Below are positions 1-9,700 of a stretch of 32,823 nucleotides of DNA, piece after piece. Under the pieces are notes generated by a model. That model searched no databases. It was not told where the DNA came from and saw only the letters and a program-made list of their open reading frames with translations. Made by a program: the position numbers and the translations under genes. The stretch is from an uncultured Flammeovirgaceae bacterium (lineage in GTDB: Bacteria; Bacteroidota; Bacteroidia; Cytophagales; Cyclobacteriaceae), in contig CAJXAT010000017.1 in assembly GCA_913050055.1 (NCBI GenBank), forward strand, positions 1 to 32,823, read 5' to 3'. Position 1 is the stretch's first letter. Every line of letters begins with the position of its first letter.

Positions 1-319
1 TGGTTCGGCCGTGGCAGATAAAAAATTGTGAGCCCCCGGTGTTTTTTCCAGCATGAGCCATCGAAAGAACACCTTTATCATGATATTGATTATTTCCTAA
101 CAACTCACAATTAATGACATATCCTGGTCCTCCGGCACCAGTTCCGTCTGGACATCCACCCTGAATGACAAAATTGGGAATGACACGATGAAAAGTAAGA
201 CCATCATAAAACCCTTTCTCGGCTAGATCGATAAAATTTTGTACCGTTTTTGGTGCATCTTGCTCGTAAAACTCAATTTTCATTATACCCTTTTGGGTAT
301 GGATTTCTGCTTTTTTCAT
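1..319 (-). CDS. Cyclophilin-type peptidyl-prolyl cis-trans isomerase, 3' end outside window
   Basis: Read on the minus strand from an ATG at 319, the frame stays open to the window edge (about 106 codons) and gives the N-terminal two thirds of a cyclophilin. Visible family blocks are [19 protein letters not shown], the active-site segment [13 protein letters not shown] (about residues 43-55) with the conserved Phe and Arg, the glycine-rich [11 protein letters not shown], and [10 protein letters not shown] near the edge. Cyclophilins catalyse cis-trans isomerisation of Xaa-Pro bonds during folding. No signal peptide is seen, so a cytoplasmic form is likely. The gene is divergent from the transglycosylase gene, with a 79-base shared spacer. 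The family call is secure; the substrate and the C-terminus are unknown. Confidence 0.93.
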   Translation of the reverse strand, partial: MKKAEIHTQKGIMKIEFYEQDAPKTVQNFIDLAEKGFYDGLTFHRVIPNFVIQGGCPDGTGAGGPGYVINCELLGNNQYHDKGVLSMAHAGKNTGGSQFFICHGRT

Positions 320-376
320 ATTGTTTAATTTACACTGATCATTTCTTTAATGATGATTAAAAAATCATTTTATTTG

Positions 377-384
377 CAAAAATA
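377..384 (-). promoter_or_regulatory. Candidate Bacteroidota -7 element for the cyclophilin gene
   Basis: On the minus strand this reads TATTTTTG followed by C, which fits TAnnTTTG, the -7 consensus of the Bacteroidota primary sigma factor. It lies about 58 bases before the cyclophilin ATG, so the leader would be roughly 50 bases. No clear TTTG -33 box is present; TTTC lies at about the right distance. A near match (TTTTATTTG) for the divergent gene overlaps the same spacer on the plus strand. Sequence match only. Confidence 0.4.
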
Positions 385-398
385 ACATTAAAAACACC

Positions 399-1361
399 AT
401 GGAAAGAATTAGTTGTTTTATGATTTGTCTTTGGGTCCTATTTTTTAAAACTCTTGGTCAGATAGACGAAAATAAGGTTACCCGTTTTGTTTTAAATTAC
501 TCAAAAACTCAGGACGTGAGAGCGGAAGCCGTAAGATCGATCTTAGACAGTGCGCAGTATATTCCAGAAATTATTGAACGCATCAGCCGACCAGCAGAGG
601 GCATTTCTTGGAAAAGGTATAGAAAGATATTTCTTACCAACGAAAGAATAACTAAAGGCGTAAATTTTTGGAATGATCATGAAAGCGCTTTGAATGCGGT
701 CAGTAAGGATACGGGTGTCGAAATCGAATATTTGATTGCCATTCTAGGGGTTGAAACCTATTATGGTGAGAAAAAAGGAGCTTATAAGGTATTGGATGCT
801 TTGTATACCTTGGCGTTCGCATATCCCAAAAGAGCGAATTTTTTTACCAAAGAATTGGATGAATTCATTACCTTGTCCATTACGCAAAATTTAGATTTAT
901 ATAACGCCGAAGGTTCCTATGCAGGCGCCATTGGGTATTGTCAATTCATGCCGAGTAGCTACCGGGCCTATGCCAAAAGTTTTGATGGATCTAAAGATTG
1001 CGACCTGGTCAATAACGTAGACGATGCGATAGCGAGTGCCGCAAATTATTTAAAGATGCACAAATGGAAAAAGGGTCAAAAAGTGGCCCTTCCAGTTAAT
1101 AAAATGACTAAAGATATCAGCTCAAGTCAGCTATACACCAAGCCTAAAAATACCATTGAGTACTATAGAGCCAAGGGCTATCAAGTAGAGGGCCAAATTC
1201 AGACAGACTTGGTTTCACTCATCGAACTGGATAATGAGATTTCAAAAGAATATTGGATGGGCTTCCATAATTTTTATGTGATTACTCGCTACAATCACAG
1301 CCCACTTTACGCGATGGCGGTACATCAACTGGCGCAAGCAATTCGCACATTAAGGAATTGA
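399..1361 (+). CDS. MltB-family lytic murein transglycosylase
   Basis: A 320-residue protein of the SLT_2/MltB family, which cleaves the MurNAc-GlcNAc bond of peptidoglycan with formation of a 1,6-anhydro end. The N-terminus (about 1-20) is a hydrophobic signal peptide ending near LGQ, with no Cys, so it is probably a periplasmic soluble form and not a lipoprotein. The catalytic glutamate is E119 in ILGVETYYG. The usual downstream blocks follow: VLDALYTLAFAYPKRANFF, then GSYAGAIGYCQFMPSSYR (about 177-194), then DDAIASAANYLKMHKWKKG. Length and block order fit the family and no peptidoglycan-binding tail domain is seen. The ATG at 399 is the only start that keeps the whole signal peptide. The next gene is 169 bases downstream, so this may be a single-gene unit. 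Probably used for wall turnover or insertion of envelope machines. Confidence 0.93.
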   Translation: MERISCFMICLWVLFFKTLGQIDENKVTRFVLNYSKTQDVRAEAVRSILDSAQYIPEIIERISRPAEGISWKRYRKIFLTNERITKGVNFWNDHESALNAVSKDTGVEIEYLIAILGVETYYGEKKGAYKVLDALYTLAFAYPKRANFFTKELDEFITLSITQNLDLYNAEGSYAGAIGYCQFMPSSYRAYAKSFDGSKDCDLVNNVDDAIASAANYLKMHKWKKGQKVALPVNKMTKDISSSQLYTKPKNTIEYYRAKGYQVEGQIQTDLVSLIELDNEISKEYWMGFHNFYVITRYNHSPLYAMAVHQLAQAIRTLRN

Positions 1362-1530
1362 CTTTTCGATCCATGATTCATAAGATAGACCAAAAAGGAC
1401 CTACTAATTTATCAAAGTCCTACTGAAACACTAAACAGAAATAACGAAAAATAATTAAGGTCAACATTTGAATAGAAAATATTTTTTATTGATCTTTCCA
1501 TCACCATGCGAATATCTCTAGTATTAATTC

Positions 1531-2379
1531 ATGACTGACACAATGGAAAAAATAGGATTAATAATCTTTTCAATCTTTTTTTTGATTGATCTTAACGCCC
1601 AAAAAAATGAAACTGTGACCCTAACCTCAGAACAGCTTAAACAAATAAAAGCCAAGGCAACAGAATTGTATCAAGCGTTAGATCGTGTGACACCCGGGGA
1701 GGGGAGCGCACCACCTTCAGATGCCTTCGTTCTGTTTGACGGGTCTTCGTTGGATCCATGGCAAAAGCCATTTTTTGAGTACAGTGGAAGTATGGCGGAG
1801 TACGCTGAGTGGTTACCTGCGCTAAAAAGAGGCCCCTATAATACACGTCCAGCAGATTGGCAATTGGAAAAAGGTGAAATGGTGGCTGTACCCGGGGCGG
1901 GCCACTTGGTGACCAAAGAACTTTTTGGAGATGTTCAATTTCATATTGAATGGTTGGCTCCAGAGAATACCACTAAAAAAGGTCAGGATTACAGCAACAG
2001 TGGAATTTTTTTTATGGGACTTTACGAAGTTCAAATACTGAATTCCTTTGATAATGAAACTTACAGTAATGGTCAAGCGGGCGCCATTTATAAGCAACAT
2101 ACCCCCTTAGTAAACACCACAAAACCGCCGGGTAACTGGCAGCGGTATGATATTATTTTCAGCACACCGAAGTTTTCTGAAAAGGGAGATTTGCTTAGTT
2201 CAGCAAGAATGACCGTCTTTCATAACGGGGTATTGATTCAAAATAACGTTTCGTTATTGGGCCCCACCTGTTATATCGGTCAAGCGCATTATATTAAACA
2301 TCCCGAAGAATTACCTATTCTATTACAAGATCATGGAAACCCAGTGAGATTCCGCAATATTTGGGCGAGGAAGTTATAG
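1531..2379 (+). CDS. Secreted DUF1080 (3-keto-disaccharide hydrolase-like) protein
   Basis: A 282-residue exported protein with one DUF1080 domain, a concanavalin-like beta-sandwich common in Bacteroidota and Planctomycetota and linked in some members to 3-keto-glycoside hydrolysis. A signal peptide ends near LNAQ. Two ATGs are possible, 1531 and 1543; the second gives the cleaner signal sequence (MEKIGLIIFSIFFL). The domain begins at FVLFDGSSLDPW (about 67-78) and continues through LFGDVQFHIEWLAP, the characteristic SNSGIFFMGLYEVQIL (about 155-170), GAIYKQHTPLVN, WQRYDIIF and a late MTVFHNGVLIQNN. Length is normal for a single-domain member. The neighbours are other exported proteins, not sugar oxidoreductases, so the substrate cannot be read from context. 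Family is secure; enzymatic activity is inferred from relatives. Confidence 0.88.
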   Translation: MTDTMEKIGLIIFSIFFLIDLNAQKNETVTLTSEQLKQIKAKATELYQALDRVTPGEGSAPPSDAFVLFDGSSLDPWQKPFFEYSGSMAEYAEWLPALKRGPYNTRPADWQLEKGEMVAVPGAGHLVTKELFGDVQFHIEWLAPENTTKKGQDYSNSGIFFMGLYEVQILNSFDNETYSNGQAGAIYKQHTPLVNTTKPPGNWQRYDIIFSTPKFSEKGDLLSSARMTVFHNGVLIQNNVSLLGPTCYIGQAHYIKHPEELPILLQDHGNPVRFRNIWARKL

Positions 2380-2570
2380 CCCTTACCACCTATTTTTATT
2401 TATGTAATTCATCATAAAGTGCCACGCAATGTGTGTATCTTATCAGGATCTTACCCACTTAAGCTGGTATGCCTTACCGTTTATATAAGTTAAAAAGGGA
2501 TTTCAATGGGCGCTCATTAAATTAGACTTTACATAGTGGCGTTAACTTCTCATACTTTTAAATAATCAGC

Positions 2571-5201
2571 ATGCTAAAAAACACATTTTCAATATTTGGA
2601 CTTTTGGTATTTTTCCTGTCCAATGCACAACCAGATGTTGTGGATAAGCAACGGTTTTCATTTGAGCCAGAGCTAGAAATCAATGAAAAAATACCCAGTC
2701 CGAAAACATATTTAAACTATGATTTAGGTGCTTCTTTTACGCTATATGCCGACGTAGAAGCTTACTTTAAGGCCCTTTCAGCCTCTTCTGGACGTGTTTT
2801 ATACCATGAGTATGGACAGACTTACGAGGGTCGACCTTTGATTAATTTAGTTATCTCCTCCGAAGAGAACATAAAAAACATAGATGAAATTAAATCAAAG
2901 CACATGCAATTCTTGCAAGGAGCTGAGGCGGACAAAGCAGTTTTGAAAGGTCAACCTACTTTTACTTCTTTTAGTTACAACATTCATGGTAATGAAGCAT
3001 CATCGACTGAAGCGGCGATGCAGGTAGCCTACCGCATGGCGGCAGCTCAAGACGATGAAACGGAGGTAGTACTCAAAAACTCAGTAATCATCATGTATAT
3101 CTGTATTAATCCTGATGGTCGTGATCGATACGTGTATTGGTATAAATCTATGAAAAGATTAAAAAGGCCAAGTAACGAGCCGCAGGACATCGAGCATATG
3201 GAAGGTTGGCCAGGTGGGAGAACTAATCATTATTGGTTTGATGTCAATAGAGATTGGGTCTGGCAAGTACACCCAGAGGCAAGGGGACTATCCGAAGAGT
3301 ATCAAAAATGGCTGCCACAAGTACATGTTGATTATCATGAGCAAGGTTATAATAACAATTATTTCACGGCACCCGGCACCACGCCGAGAAATCAATTGCT
3401 TCCAGATACTTATGAAGGATGGGCCAAAGTTTTTGGAGATGCAAACATCGCACAATTTGATAAGTATCAGATCAATTATTTTACAAGGGATCGGTTTGAT
3501 TTCTTTTATCCAGGATATGGTTCAAGTTATCCGAGTGTTATGGGCGCGATCGGGATGTTAACCGAACAGGGTGGTGGATCTGCAGGGGGGCGAATTGTAA
3601 AGACTGAAGACGGGGTGAATCTCACCCTTAGACAAAGGATATTTGATCACTACACGACCTCTGTTGCAACCATCAAAACCTCGGTTTTGCACCGTGAACG
3701 ATTGCTTGATTACAGCAAGAGAGCATTGAACCCCGACAATAGTAAATCTAAGATCAAAGCTTATTTTTTTAGTGATCATGAAGTTTACAGTAATGACCTG
3801 GTCAATATATTGATCCGAAATGGGATCAAAGTAGAACAGGCCCTTGATGATTTTCAGATCACAGCTGCCCAAGACTATCGTTCAGGACGCACCCTAAAAA
3901 AAAACTTTAATCAAGGGATTTATATTGTAACCACTCAACAGCCGAAACATTTGTTAATCAATACGATTATGGCCCGTAATTTGGAGATTGAAGATTCGGT
4001 GATGTATGATATGGCCACTTGGTCAGCTCCTTTGGCTTATAATTTAGATGCATATTCCACAACGGGAGGGTATACGGTCAAGACCAAACAGTTGAGTCAA
4101 GAAGTTGCGTTCAACGGATCAGTGATCAACAACGAGGCTCAATATGCTTACGTGATAGACTGGAGTCAGCGGAATGCGCCCCAAGCATTGGCACAGTTAT
4201 GGGCTAAAAAATACAATGTACGTTCTGCATTTGAACCTTTTTATGTAGGTGATCAATCATTTCCTGCAGGTACCCTTATTGTGCTGCGAGGTAGAAATTT
4301 GGAGCACAAAGATGTAATGAATCAGGAGATCAAAGCAATAGCTCAAAACCTAGGAGTTGAGATTATTGGATTGAACAGTGGTCGTGTGATGAAAGGCATG
4401 GATTTGGCCAATGGTAGAAATGTCCCCATTAAGCAACCGAAGGTGGCCTTACTGGTAGAACCTCCCTTTAGCACTTATACTGCTGGGCAAATTTATTTTT
4501 TATTTGATTGGCAAACGGGTCTGCCTATCGATCGCATTAAAGCGACGGCACTGCAGCAAAGCAGCAGCCCAAAATTTGGAGGTAGATCAAGAAGCGTTGA
4601 TTTGAAAGATTATGATGTGCTCATTTTACCTGATGGAGGAAATGGTTTACCTGAGCTGTTCAAAGAAGAAGCATTGGGCCAGATCAAGGATTGGGTAAAT
4701 GAAGGGGGAACGCTCATCGCCACAGAGGGAGCTGCATCATTTTTCACCAGGGAGTTGTCCGACTTCACGGAGATATTACTTAAAGAATATCCAAAAGATT
4801 CGAGTCTAATGGCACGATCGCTGCCCTATGATCAGCGAACCGCTTACGAAGGTAAAAAAAGGATACCTGGGACGGCTTTGAATGCTAAAATAGACATTAC
4901 CCATCCCCTTGCCTTTGGCCTTAAGGCCGAGCTCTATACTTTGAAATTTGGTACCGACGCATTGGTGCCAAATGTAGGATTGGAAACCGTAGGTAGTTAT
5001 GAGAAGTTGAATCAACTTAATGCAGCCGGTTATGCTTCCCCGGACAATCTCAGCCATTTGGCTGAGAATACTTTTGCTGGAGTGGTGAGTCTGGGTAGGG
5101 GAAAAGTGGTGTATTTGATTGATAATACACAATATCGTATGTTTTGGATGGGTCCTTCCAGAATGATGCAAAATGCAGTCATGCAAATACCCGGCTATTG
5201 A
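2571..5201 (+). CDS. Secreted M14-family zinc carboxypeptidase with C-terminal GATase-like domain
   Basis: An 876-residue exported metallopeptidase. The signal peptide is about residues 1-19, ending in SNAQ. The M14 domain (about 55-400) keeps the zinc and catalytic residues: the HxxE motif at H139/E142 in NIHGNEASS, the DVNRDW substrate-binding block (R227, equivalent to NR in classical carboxypeptidases), the third zinc ligand H256 in VDYHEQG, and the catalytic glutamate probably E332 in MLTEQGGGS. The region around 640-760, with YDVLILPDGGNGLPELF and GTLIATEGAASFF, resembles a class I glutamine amidotransferase-like fold, usual in this Bacteroidota subfamily. The residues suggest an active peptidase working outside the cytoplasm. 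The downstream sortilin-like gene starts 31 bases after the stop, so the two are probably one operon. Confidence 0.92.
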   Translation: MLKNTFSIFGLLVFFLSNAQPDVVDKQRFSFEPELEINEKIPSPKTYLNYDLGASFTLYADVEAYFKALSASSGRVLYHEYGQTYEGRPLINLVISSEENIKNIDEIKSKHMQFLQGAEADKAVLKGQPTFTSFSYNIHGNEASSTEAAMQVAYRMAAAQDDETEVVLKNSVIIMYICINPDGRDRYVYWYKSMKRLKRPSNEPQDIEHMEGWPGGRTNHYWFDVNRDWVWQVHPEARGLSEEYQKWLPQVHVDYHEQGYNNNYFTAPGTTPRNQLLPDTYEGWAKVFGDANIAQFDKYQINYFTRDRFDFFYPGYGSSYPSVMGAIGMLTEQGGGSAGGRIVKTEDGVNLTLRQRIFDHYTTSVATIKTSVLHRERLLDYSKRALNPDNSKSKIKAYFFSDHEVYSNDLVNILIRNGIKVEQALDDFQITAAQDYRSGRTLKKNFNQGIYIVTTQQPKHLLINTIMARNLEIEDSVMYDMATWSAPLAYNLDAYSTTGGYTVKTKQLSQEVAFNGSVINNEAQYAYVIDWSQRNAPQALAQLWAKKYNVRSAFEPFYVGDQSFPAGTLIVLRGRNLEHKDVMNQEIKAIAQNLGVEIIGLNSGRVMKGMDLANGRNVPIKQPKVALLVEPPFSTYTAGQIYFLFDWQTGLPIDRIKATALQQSSSPKFGGRSRSVDLKDYDVLILPDGGNGLPELFKEEALGQIKDWVNEGGTLIATEGAASFFTRELSDFTEILLKEYPKDSSLMARSLPYDQRTAYEGKKRIPGTALNAKIDITHPLAFGLKAELYTLKFGTDALVPNVGLETVGSYEKLNQLNAAGYASPDNLSHLAENTFAGVVSLGRGKVVYLIDNTQYRMFWMGPSRMMQNAVMQIPGY

Positions 5202-5231
5202 AACCATTTTTTAAAAAAAAGTAATATTACA

Positions 5232-8200
5232 ATGAACAACCTTCGATTAATTTTTTTAACGTGTCTTGTGCTGCCGCTCATGGTTTTTGCTCAAAAAAAT
5301 AAAAAAGCTTCTCAGGTTGCTGAAAGTCTTGTTGAGGCTGAATTATTTTCGGGTTTAAAATGGAGAAATATAGGTCCTTTTCGAGGAGGAAGGAGTGTCA
5401 CTTCTTCCGGCGTAGTTGGAGACCCCATGACTTATTACATGGGCAACACTGGAGGAGGGGTTTGGAAAACCTCTGATGCCGGCCAAACATGGAAGAATAT
5501 TTCGGACGGTTTTTTTGAATTGGGTTCTGTGGGAGCCATAGGTGTGTCAGAGTCAGATCCAAATGTGATTTATGTAGGCATGGGTGAGCACGCGGTCAGA
5601 GGAGTCATGACTTCTCATGGCAATGGCGTATACAAGTCTAACGATGCCGGGAAAAATTGGGATCATATGGGATTAGTGGGAACCATGACAATTTCAGATG
5701 TCATCATTCATCCTACCAATCCAGACATTGTATTCATTGCCGCGCAAGGGGCTCAGCATGGACCTACAAAGGAAAGGGGTATTTATAAATCCATAGATGG
5801 TGGGAAAAATTGGGTGAAAAAACTTTTTGTTGCTGAGGACGTTGGAGCGTCATCTCTGACTATGGATATGAATAATCCCCGCATACTCTATGCCAGTATG
5901 TGGCAGCATACGAGGTATCCTTGGACGATGAAATCGGGAGGTGCTGGATCCGGTTTGTATAAGTCGACAGATATGGGGGAGACTTGGGACCCCATGAGTG
6001 AAGGACTCCCAGAAGAATTTGGAAAATCAGGGATCTCTGTTTCAAGAGCCAATGGTAATCTGGTCTTTGCCATAATTGAAGCCAAGGGAACTAAAGGAGG
6101 GGTTTATCGATCGGACAATGCAGGTAAAAGCTGGAAACAAACCAGTACAGACCGGGTGACCATAGCAAGATCTTGGTATTATATGGAAATATTTGCAGAT
6201 CCTTCCAATGAGAACGTCGTTTATGTCTTGAACGCTCCCGTTCTCAAATCCATTGATAAAGGAAAGACATTTCAACAGATATCTGTTCCTCACGGAGATA
6301 ATCATCATTTATGGATCAACCCTATGGACTCTAAAAATATGATTAACTCCAATGATGGCGGGACCAATATTACCTTCAACGGAGGTGAGAGTTGGACGCG
6401 GCAAGACCAACAGCCCACCGCTCAATTCTATCGGGTCATTACGGACAATAAGGTACCCTATCATGTGTACGGTGGGCAACAAGATAATTCTGCTATTGGA
6501 ATTGCAAGTAGAACGAATGGTCGGGGAATCACATGGAAAGATTGGTATTCGGTTGCTGGATGTGAAAGCGCTTATTTGGCTTTTGATCCGGATGATCCCA
6601 AAACTATTTTTGGAGGCTGTTATCAAGGGATTATCGATCGTTGGTCAAGATCAACGGCGGTATCAAAATCAATAAAGGAATATCCAGAACTGAGCTTGGG
6701 GAATGTACCTAAAGATTTTAAATATAGGTTCAATTGGAACGCACCCATTATAAGTTCTCCCCATGATCGGTCGGTCATTTACCATGCAGGAAATGTAGTA
6801 TTTAAAACCCTTGATGGGGGTATTAATTGGGAGGTAATCAGTCCTGATTTAACAAGGAATGATAAAGCACATCAAGGGCCTGGTGGGGGTCCTTACACCA
6901 ATGAGGCTGCGGGTGGAGAAAATTACAATACAATTATGTATTTGACAGAATCACCACATGATAAAGGCGTTTTATGGGCAGGTTCTGATGATGGATTGGT
7001 TCATCTTACGCGTGACGGAGGTATGAATTGGGCGAATGTTACACCTAAAGACTTGCCCGAGGCTATTATAAATTCGATTGAGGTATCTCCCCATGATCCT
7101 GCAACAGCTTACATAACAGTTATGGCATATAAATTCAATAATTTGAAGCCAATGGTTTACAAAACTATGGATTATGGTGTGAGCTGGGTGAAACGGATTT
7201 CTGGCATTGATGACCAAATAATTGTAAGGGTAGTAAGGGAAGATAAGAAAGTAAAGGGATTACTTTATGCAGGAACCGAGGCAGGATTATATATCTCGTT
7301 CAATGGAGGCGTATTTTGGCAAAAAATACAGCTCAACTTACCCATTGTACCTATCAACGATTTGACCATCCAAGACAATGATTTGGTTGCAGCGACGGCG
7401 GGTCGGTCTTTTTGGATTTTAGATGATTTAGGAGCTTTTCAGGGCTCAAAAGGGAAGTTTGAACAGGAACTAATGCTATTTCAACCAAAAAAAACATATC
7501 GACTATTCGGAGGGTCGACAGATGAACCAAGACCCGGTCTAGGTCAAAACCCAAAATCAGGGGTTCTGATAGATTATTATCTTTCAGAAAAAAAGGACAG
7601 CGCTTTTTTGCGGTTAAAAGTGATCAATAGTGATGGAAAAACGATAAGAAGTCTTTCAAATGAGCGCACAGACACATTCGAAAGTTGGCCTGGAGGACCG
7701 AAAAAGCCTGTATTATTAACTGCCGATCGGGGTATAAATAGAGTTGTATGGGACTTCACAAGGACACCGCTTCCATCCATTGATAAAGTCTTTGTTTATG
7801 GAAATTATTCTGGCGGTCATGTAGCTCCCGGAACCTATACCTTGAGATTGATATTGGATCAAGATTCGGTAGAGACCACCGTTGAAATATTGGCAGATCC
7901 GCGAGTTCAAGCCACCCTCAATGATTATGTTTCACAACAAGAGATGATGATTTCAATTGAACAGGCCATCAAAGAGATCCATGAAGCGGTCAATGACATG
8001 CGTTCAGTGAAATCTCAAATCGAGCATTATCAGTCGATGTTTGAGGAAAGCGCCGTCGCCCCAGAAATTATCGAATTGGGAAGAGACATTATCGCTCAGA
8101 TTGGGGCATGGGAAGTTGCATTGATCCAATCGGATCAAAAGACGTTCCAAGATGTTATTAATTTTCACAATCAGTTAAATGCGCAATGGATGAATTTGAA

Positions 8201-8384
8201 GGATTATGTAGACAGTGCAGATCCCATATTGACAGCTGGTGCCAAAGAGCGATTCAATGATCTTGAAGAGCAATGGGCTTTGTTTCAGCAAACAAAAAAT
8301 CAAATCATCAATGAGGAGATGGAGAAATTCAATCAATTGTACAAAGCGCTAGACTTACCGATGATTATGATTCCGAATCGATAA
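5232..8384 (+). CDS. Secreted sortilin/VPS10-like BNR-repeat beta-propeller protein
   Basis: A 1050-residue exported protein. A signal peptide covers about residues 1-20 (ends MVFAQ). It carries many Asp-box/BNR repeats of the form S-x-D-x-G-x-T-W: [71 protein letters not shown] and SFNGGVFW, spread over about 75-700. This is the ten-bladed type of propeller found in sortilin-like (PF15902) proteins. Around 750-890 is a beta-rich region with [15 protein letters not shown] and [11 protein letters not shown], followed by a helical, charged tail (about 895-1050). It has no transmembrane anchor and no evident type IX secretion tail. Such proteins are often annotated as glycosyl hydrolases, but no catalytic residues can be assigned, so a binding or scaffold role is as likely. 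It is probably co-transcribed with the M14 peptidase. Confidence 0.88.
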   Translation: MNNLRLIFLTCLVLPLMVFAQKNKKASQVAESLVEAELFSGLKWRNIGPFRGGRSVTSSGVVGDPMTYYMGNTGGGVWKTSDAGQTWKNISDGFFELGSVGAIGVSESDPNVIYVGMGEHAVRGVMTSHGNGVYKSNDAGKNWDHMGLVGTMTISDVIIHPTNPDIVFIAAQGAQHGPTKERGIYKSIDGGKNWVKKLFVAEDVGASSLTMDMNNPRILYASMWQHTRYPWTMKSGGAGSGLYKSTDMGETWDPMSEGLPEEFGKSGISVSRANGNLVFAIIEAKGTKGGVYRSDNAGKSWKQTSTDRVTIARSWYYMEIFADPSNENVVYVLNAPVLKSIDKGKTFQQISVPHGDNHHLWINPMDSKNMINSNDGGTNITFNGGESWTRQDQQPTAQFYRVITDNKVPYHVYGGQQDNSAIGIASRTNGRGITWKDWYSVAGCESAYLAFDPDDPKTIFGGCYQGIIDRWSRSTAVSKSIKEYPELSLGNVPKDFKYRFNWNAPIISSPHDRSVIYHAGNVVFKTLDGGINWEVISPDLTRNDKAHQGPGGGPYTNEAAGGENYNTIMYLTESPHDKGVLWAGSDDGLVHLTRDGGMNWANVTPKDLPEAIINSIEVSPHDPATAYITVMAYKFNNLKPMVYKTMDYGVSWVKRISGIDDQIIVRVVREDKKVKGLLYAGTEAGLYISFNGGVFWQKIQLNLPIVPINDLTIQDNDLVAATAGRSFWILDDLGAFQGSKGKFEQELMLFQPKKTYRLFGGSTDEPRPGLGQNPKSGVLIDYYLSEKKDSAFLRLKVINSDGKTIRSLSNERTDTFESWPGGPKKPVLLTADRGINRVVWDFTRTPLPSIDKVFVYGNYSGGHVAPGTYTLRLILDQDSVETTVEILADPRVQATLNDYVSQQEMMISIEQAIKEIHEAVNDMRSVKSQIEHYQSMFEESAVAPEIIELGRDIIAQIGAWEVALIQSDQKTFQDVINFHNQLNAQWMNLKDYVDSADPILTAGAKERFNDLEEQWALFQQTKNQIINEEMEKFNQLYKALDLPMIMIPNR

Positions 8385-8447
8385 ACATAGCTTCCATTAT
8401 AATTATTAATTGTCAAGAAAATCCTATATTCATATTTAAATTAACCT

Positions 8448-8741
8448 ATGAACGAGATTCAAGATTTAATTAAATCGGGCGCAACTATTATAGATGTACG
8501 TTCCAGGGAAGAGTTTGAGCAAGGTCATGTGACCTCTTCCTTAAATATTCCACTCAATGAAGTAGTGGCGAGAATTGATGAGTTTAAAAGTATTAAACAA
8601 CCTTTTTTAGTATGCTGTTTGAGTGGGGGACGCAGTGCGCAAGCTACCGAGTATTTTCAATCTATGGAAATAAAATGTGTGAATGCGGGGGGCTGGCAAC
8701 AACTGCAAGGTTGGCTGAGTGACCCGTCGGAGTTAGGCTAA
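8448..8741 (+). CDS. Single-domain rhodanese-like protein
   Basis: A 97-residue protein made of one rhodanese domain without signal peptide. Conserved parts are IIDVRSREEFEQGHVTSSLN (about 14-33), and the active-site loop CCLSGGRS with C57 as the expected persulfide cysteine and R62 closing the loop, followed by VNAGGWQQLQGW. Rhodaneses of this size carry sulfane sulfur between partners in the cytoplasm. It starts 63 bases after the sortilin-like gene and converges with the Crp-family gene. No sulfur-metabolism gene is nearby, so the partner is unknown. Confidence 0.9.
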   Translation: MNEIQDLIKSGATIIDVRSREEFEQGHVTSSLNIPLNEVVARIDEFKSIKQPFLVCCLSGGRSAQATEYFQSMEIKCVNAGGWQQLQGWLSDPSELG

Positions 8742-8797
8742 GGATACCGATGCAACTCTCATTCATGTCTAGGAGGGGCAATACTAAGGGACAAGAA

Positions 8798-9439
8798 TTA
8801 TAGTAATTCTACTTGATTCCGTTGTTGATGAATTTGTCGATTGCCAGATAAATGTTTCATGAGTCTTGAAATGACCACACGAGAGGTATTCAACTCAATG
8901 GCTATTTGCTGATGACTTTTAGTGATGGTCGAAGAACCTGAGGCACGCTTTAAATCGACTAAATACTTATACAATCTATCGCCCATCTTCATAAATGAGA
9001 TGCTATCAAATGTGGATAAAAGATCCTCAATTTTATCATTCGTATTTAGGAAAATAAATTTCCTGAAATTGGGGTACTTGACAATCCATTGATCGACTTT
9101 AGTACCAGGAATCATCCAAATTTCTGCAGATTTTTCAACAATAGAGCCGATACCTGATGGTTTCTGATTGATAATGGAATTGATAGCAAAGGAACAAGTT
9201 TCTCCACTTCCTGTATAAAAAAGGGTGATTTCATGACCTTCATCGTCACTGCGATACGCCCTGAGTCTTCCGGAAAGAATGAGAGGGAAATATTCTATCA
9301 TCATACCTGCACTAAGCAGATATGAGCCTTTTTCAGCTTTTTTTAATCGCCCGCAAACAAGAATTTCTTCAATTAATTGTGCTTCGAAATATTTTTCTTT
9401 GAGTAGATTTTTTAATCTGATTTGATGAGTGGGTAACAA
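8798..9439 (-). CDS. Crp/Fnr-family transcriptional regulator
   Basis: A 213-residue regulator. The N-terminal cyclic-nucleotide-binding-like beta-barrel covers about 20-125, including ILSGRLRAYRSDDEGHEITL and the segment after it. The C-terminal winged helix has a clear helix-turn-helix, SHQQIAIELNTSRVVISRLM (about 170-189). There is no Fnr-type cysteine set and the cAMP-contacting R-S pair is not evident, so the ligand is unknown. The start is odd: the only usable codon that keeps the whole domain is TTG at 9439; no in-frame ATG exists upstream before the stop. It is convergent with the rhodanese gene and faces a 261-base AT-rich spacer. The target genes cannot be told from context. Confidence 0.88.
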   Translation of the reverse strand: MLPTHQIRLKNLLKEKYFEAQLIEEILVCGRLKKAEKGSYLLSAGMMIEYFPLILSGRLRAYRSDDEGHEITLFYTGSGETCSFAINSIINQKPSGIGSIVEKSAEIWMIPGTKVDQWIVKYPNFRKFIFLNTNDKIEDLLSTFDSISFMKMGDRLYKYLVDLKRASGSSTITKSHQQIAIELNTSRVVISRLMKHLSGNRQIHQQRNQVELL

Positions 9440-9700
9440 CTTTTGTCTAACTTTTGAGGTGTTTGTTCAACAATAAGGCAAGTAAAAATATAAAAGAATG
9501 AACAAAAAAAAAATTTTTTTTGTTTTTATATGTACATTTATTTTAAGAGTTAACTATTTCCTGAAATGTCAACATAGTTTAATCATTTATGAAGCATCAA
9601 AAAGGGACATGCAATTAACCAACTAATTGAAAAGAGTGAAGTTGATTAAGGAGATATATAAGGTCACCATTAAGCACCTTGTATAGGTACAGAGGAGTGA
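9440..9700. other. AT-rich spacer upstream of the Crp-family gene
   Basis: No coding frame is visible. It probably holds the promoter of the minus-strand regulator and is the left edge of the sortilin-like remnant. At 9502-9523 an A-run of ten followed by a T-run of eight is flanked by AC and GT, a perfect inverted repeat and probably a bent, rigid tract. No clear -7/-33 pair was found. Confidence 0.5.
9502..9523. repeat. A-tract/T-tract inverted repeat
   Basis: ACAAAAAAAA and TTTTTTTTGT form perfect arms separated by two A residues, about 60-80 bases upstream of the TTG start of the Crp-family gene. It could be an upstream promoter element or an intrinsic bend. It has no GC stem, so a terminator role is unlikely. 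Confidence 0.45.

Noticed and set aside
3558-8000. Numerous minus-strand and off-frame open frames of 60-130 codons within 2.6-8.4 kb
   Set aside because: They lie opposite or out of frame with strongly conserved M14 and sortilin-like genes and have no recognisable protein sequence.
8799-8813. GAATTA/TAATTC inverted repeat between the rhodanese and Crp genes as a bidirectional terminator
   Set aside because: It is weak, AT-rich and overlaps the last codons and stop of the Crp-family gene.
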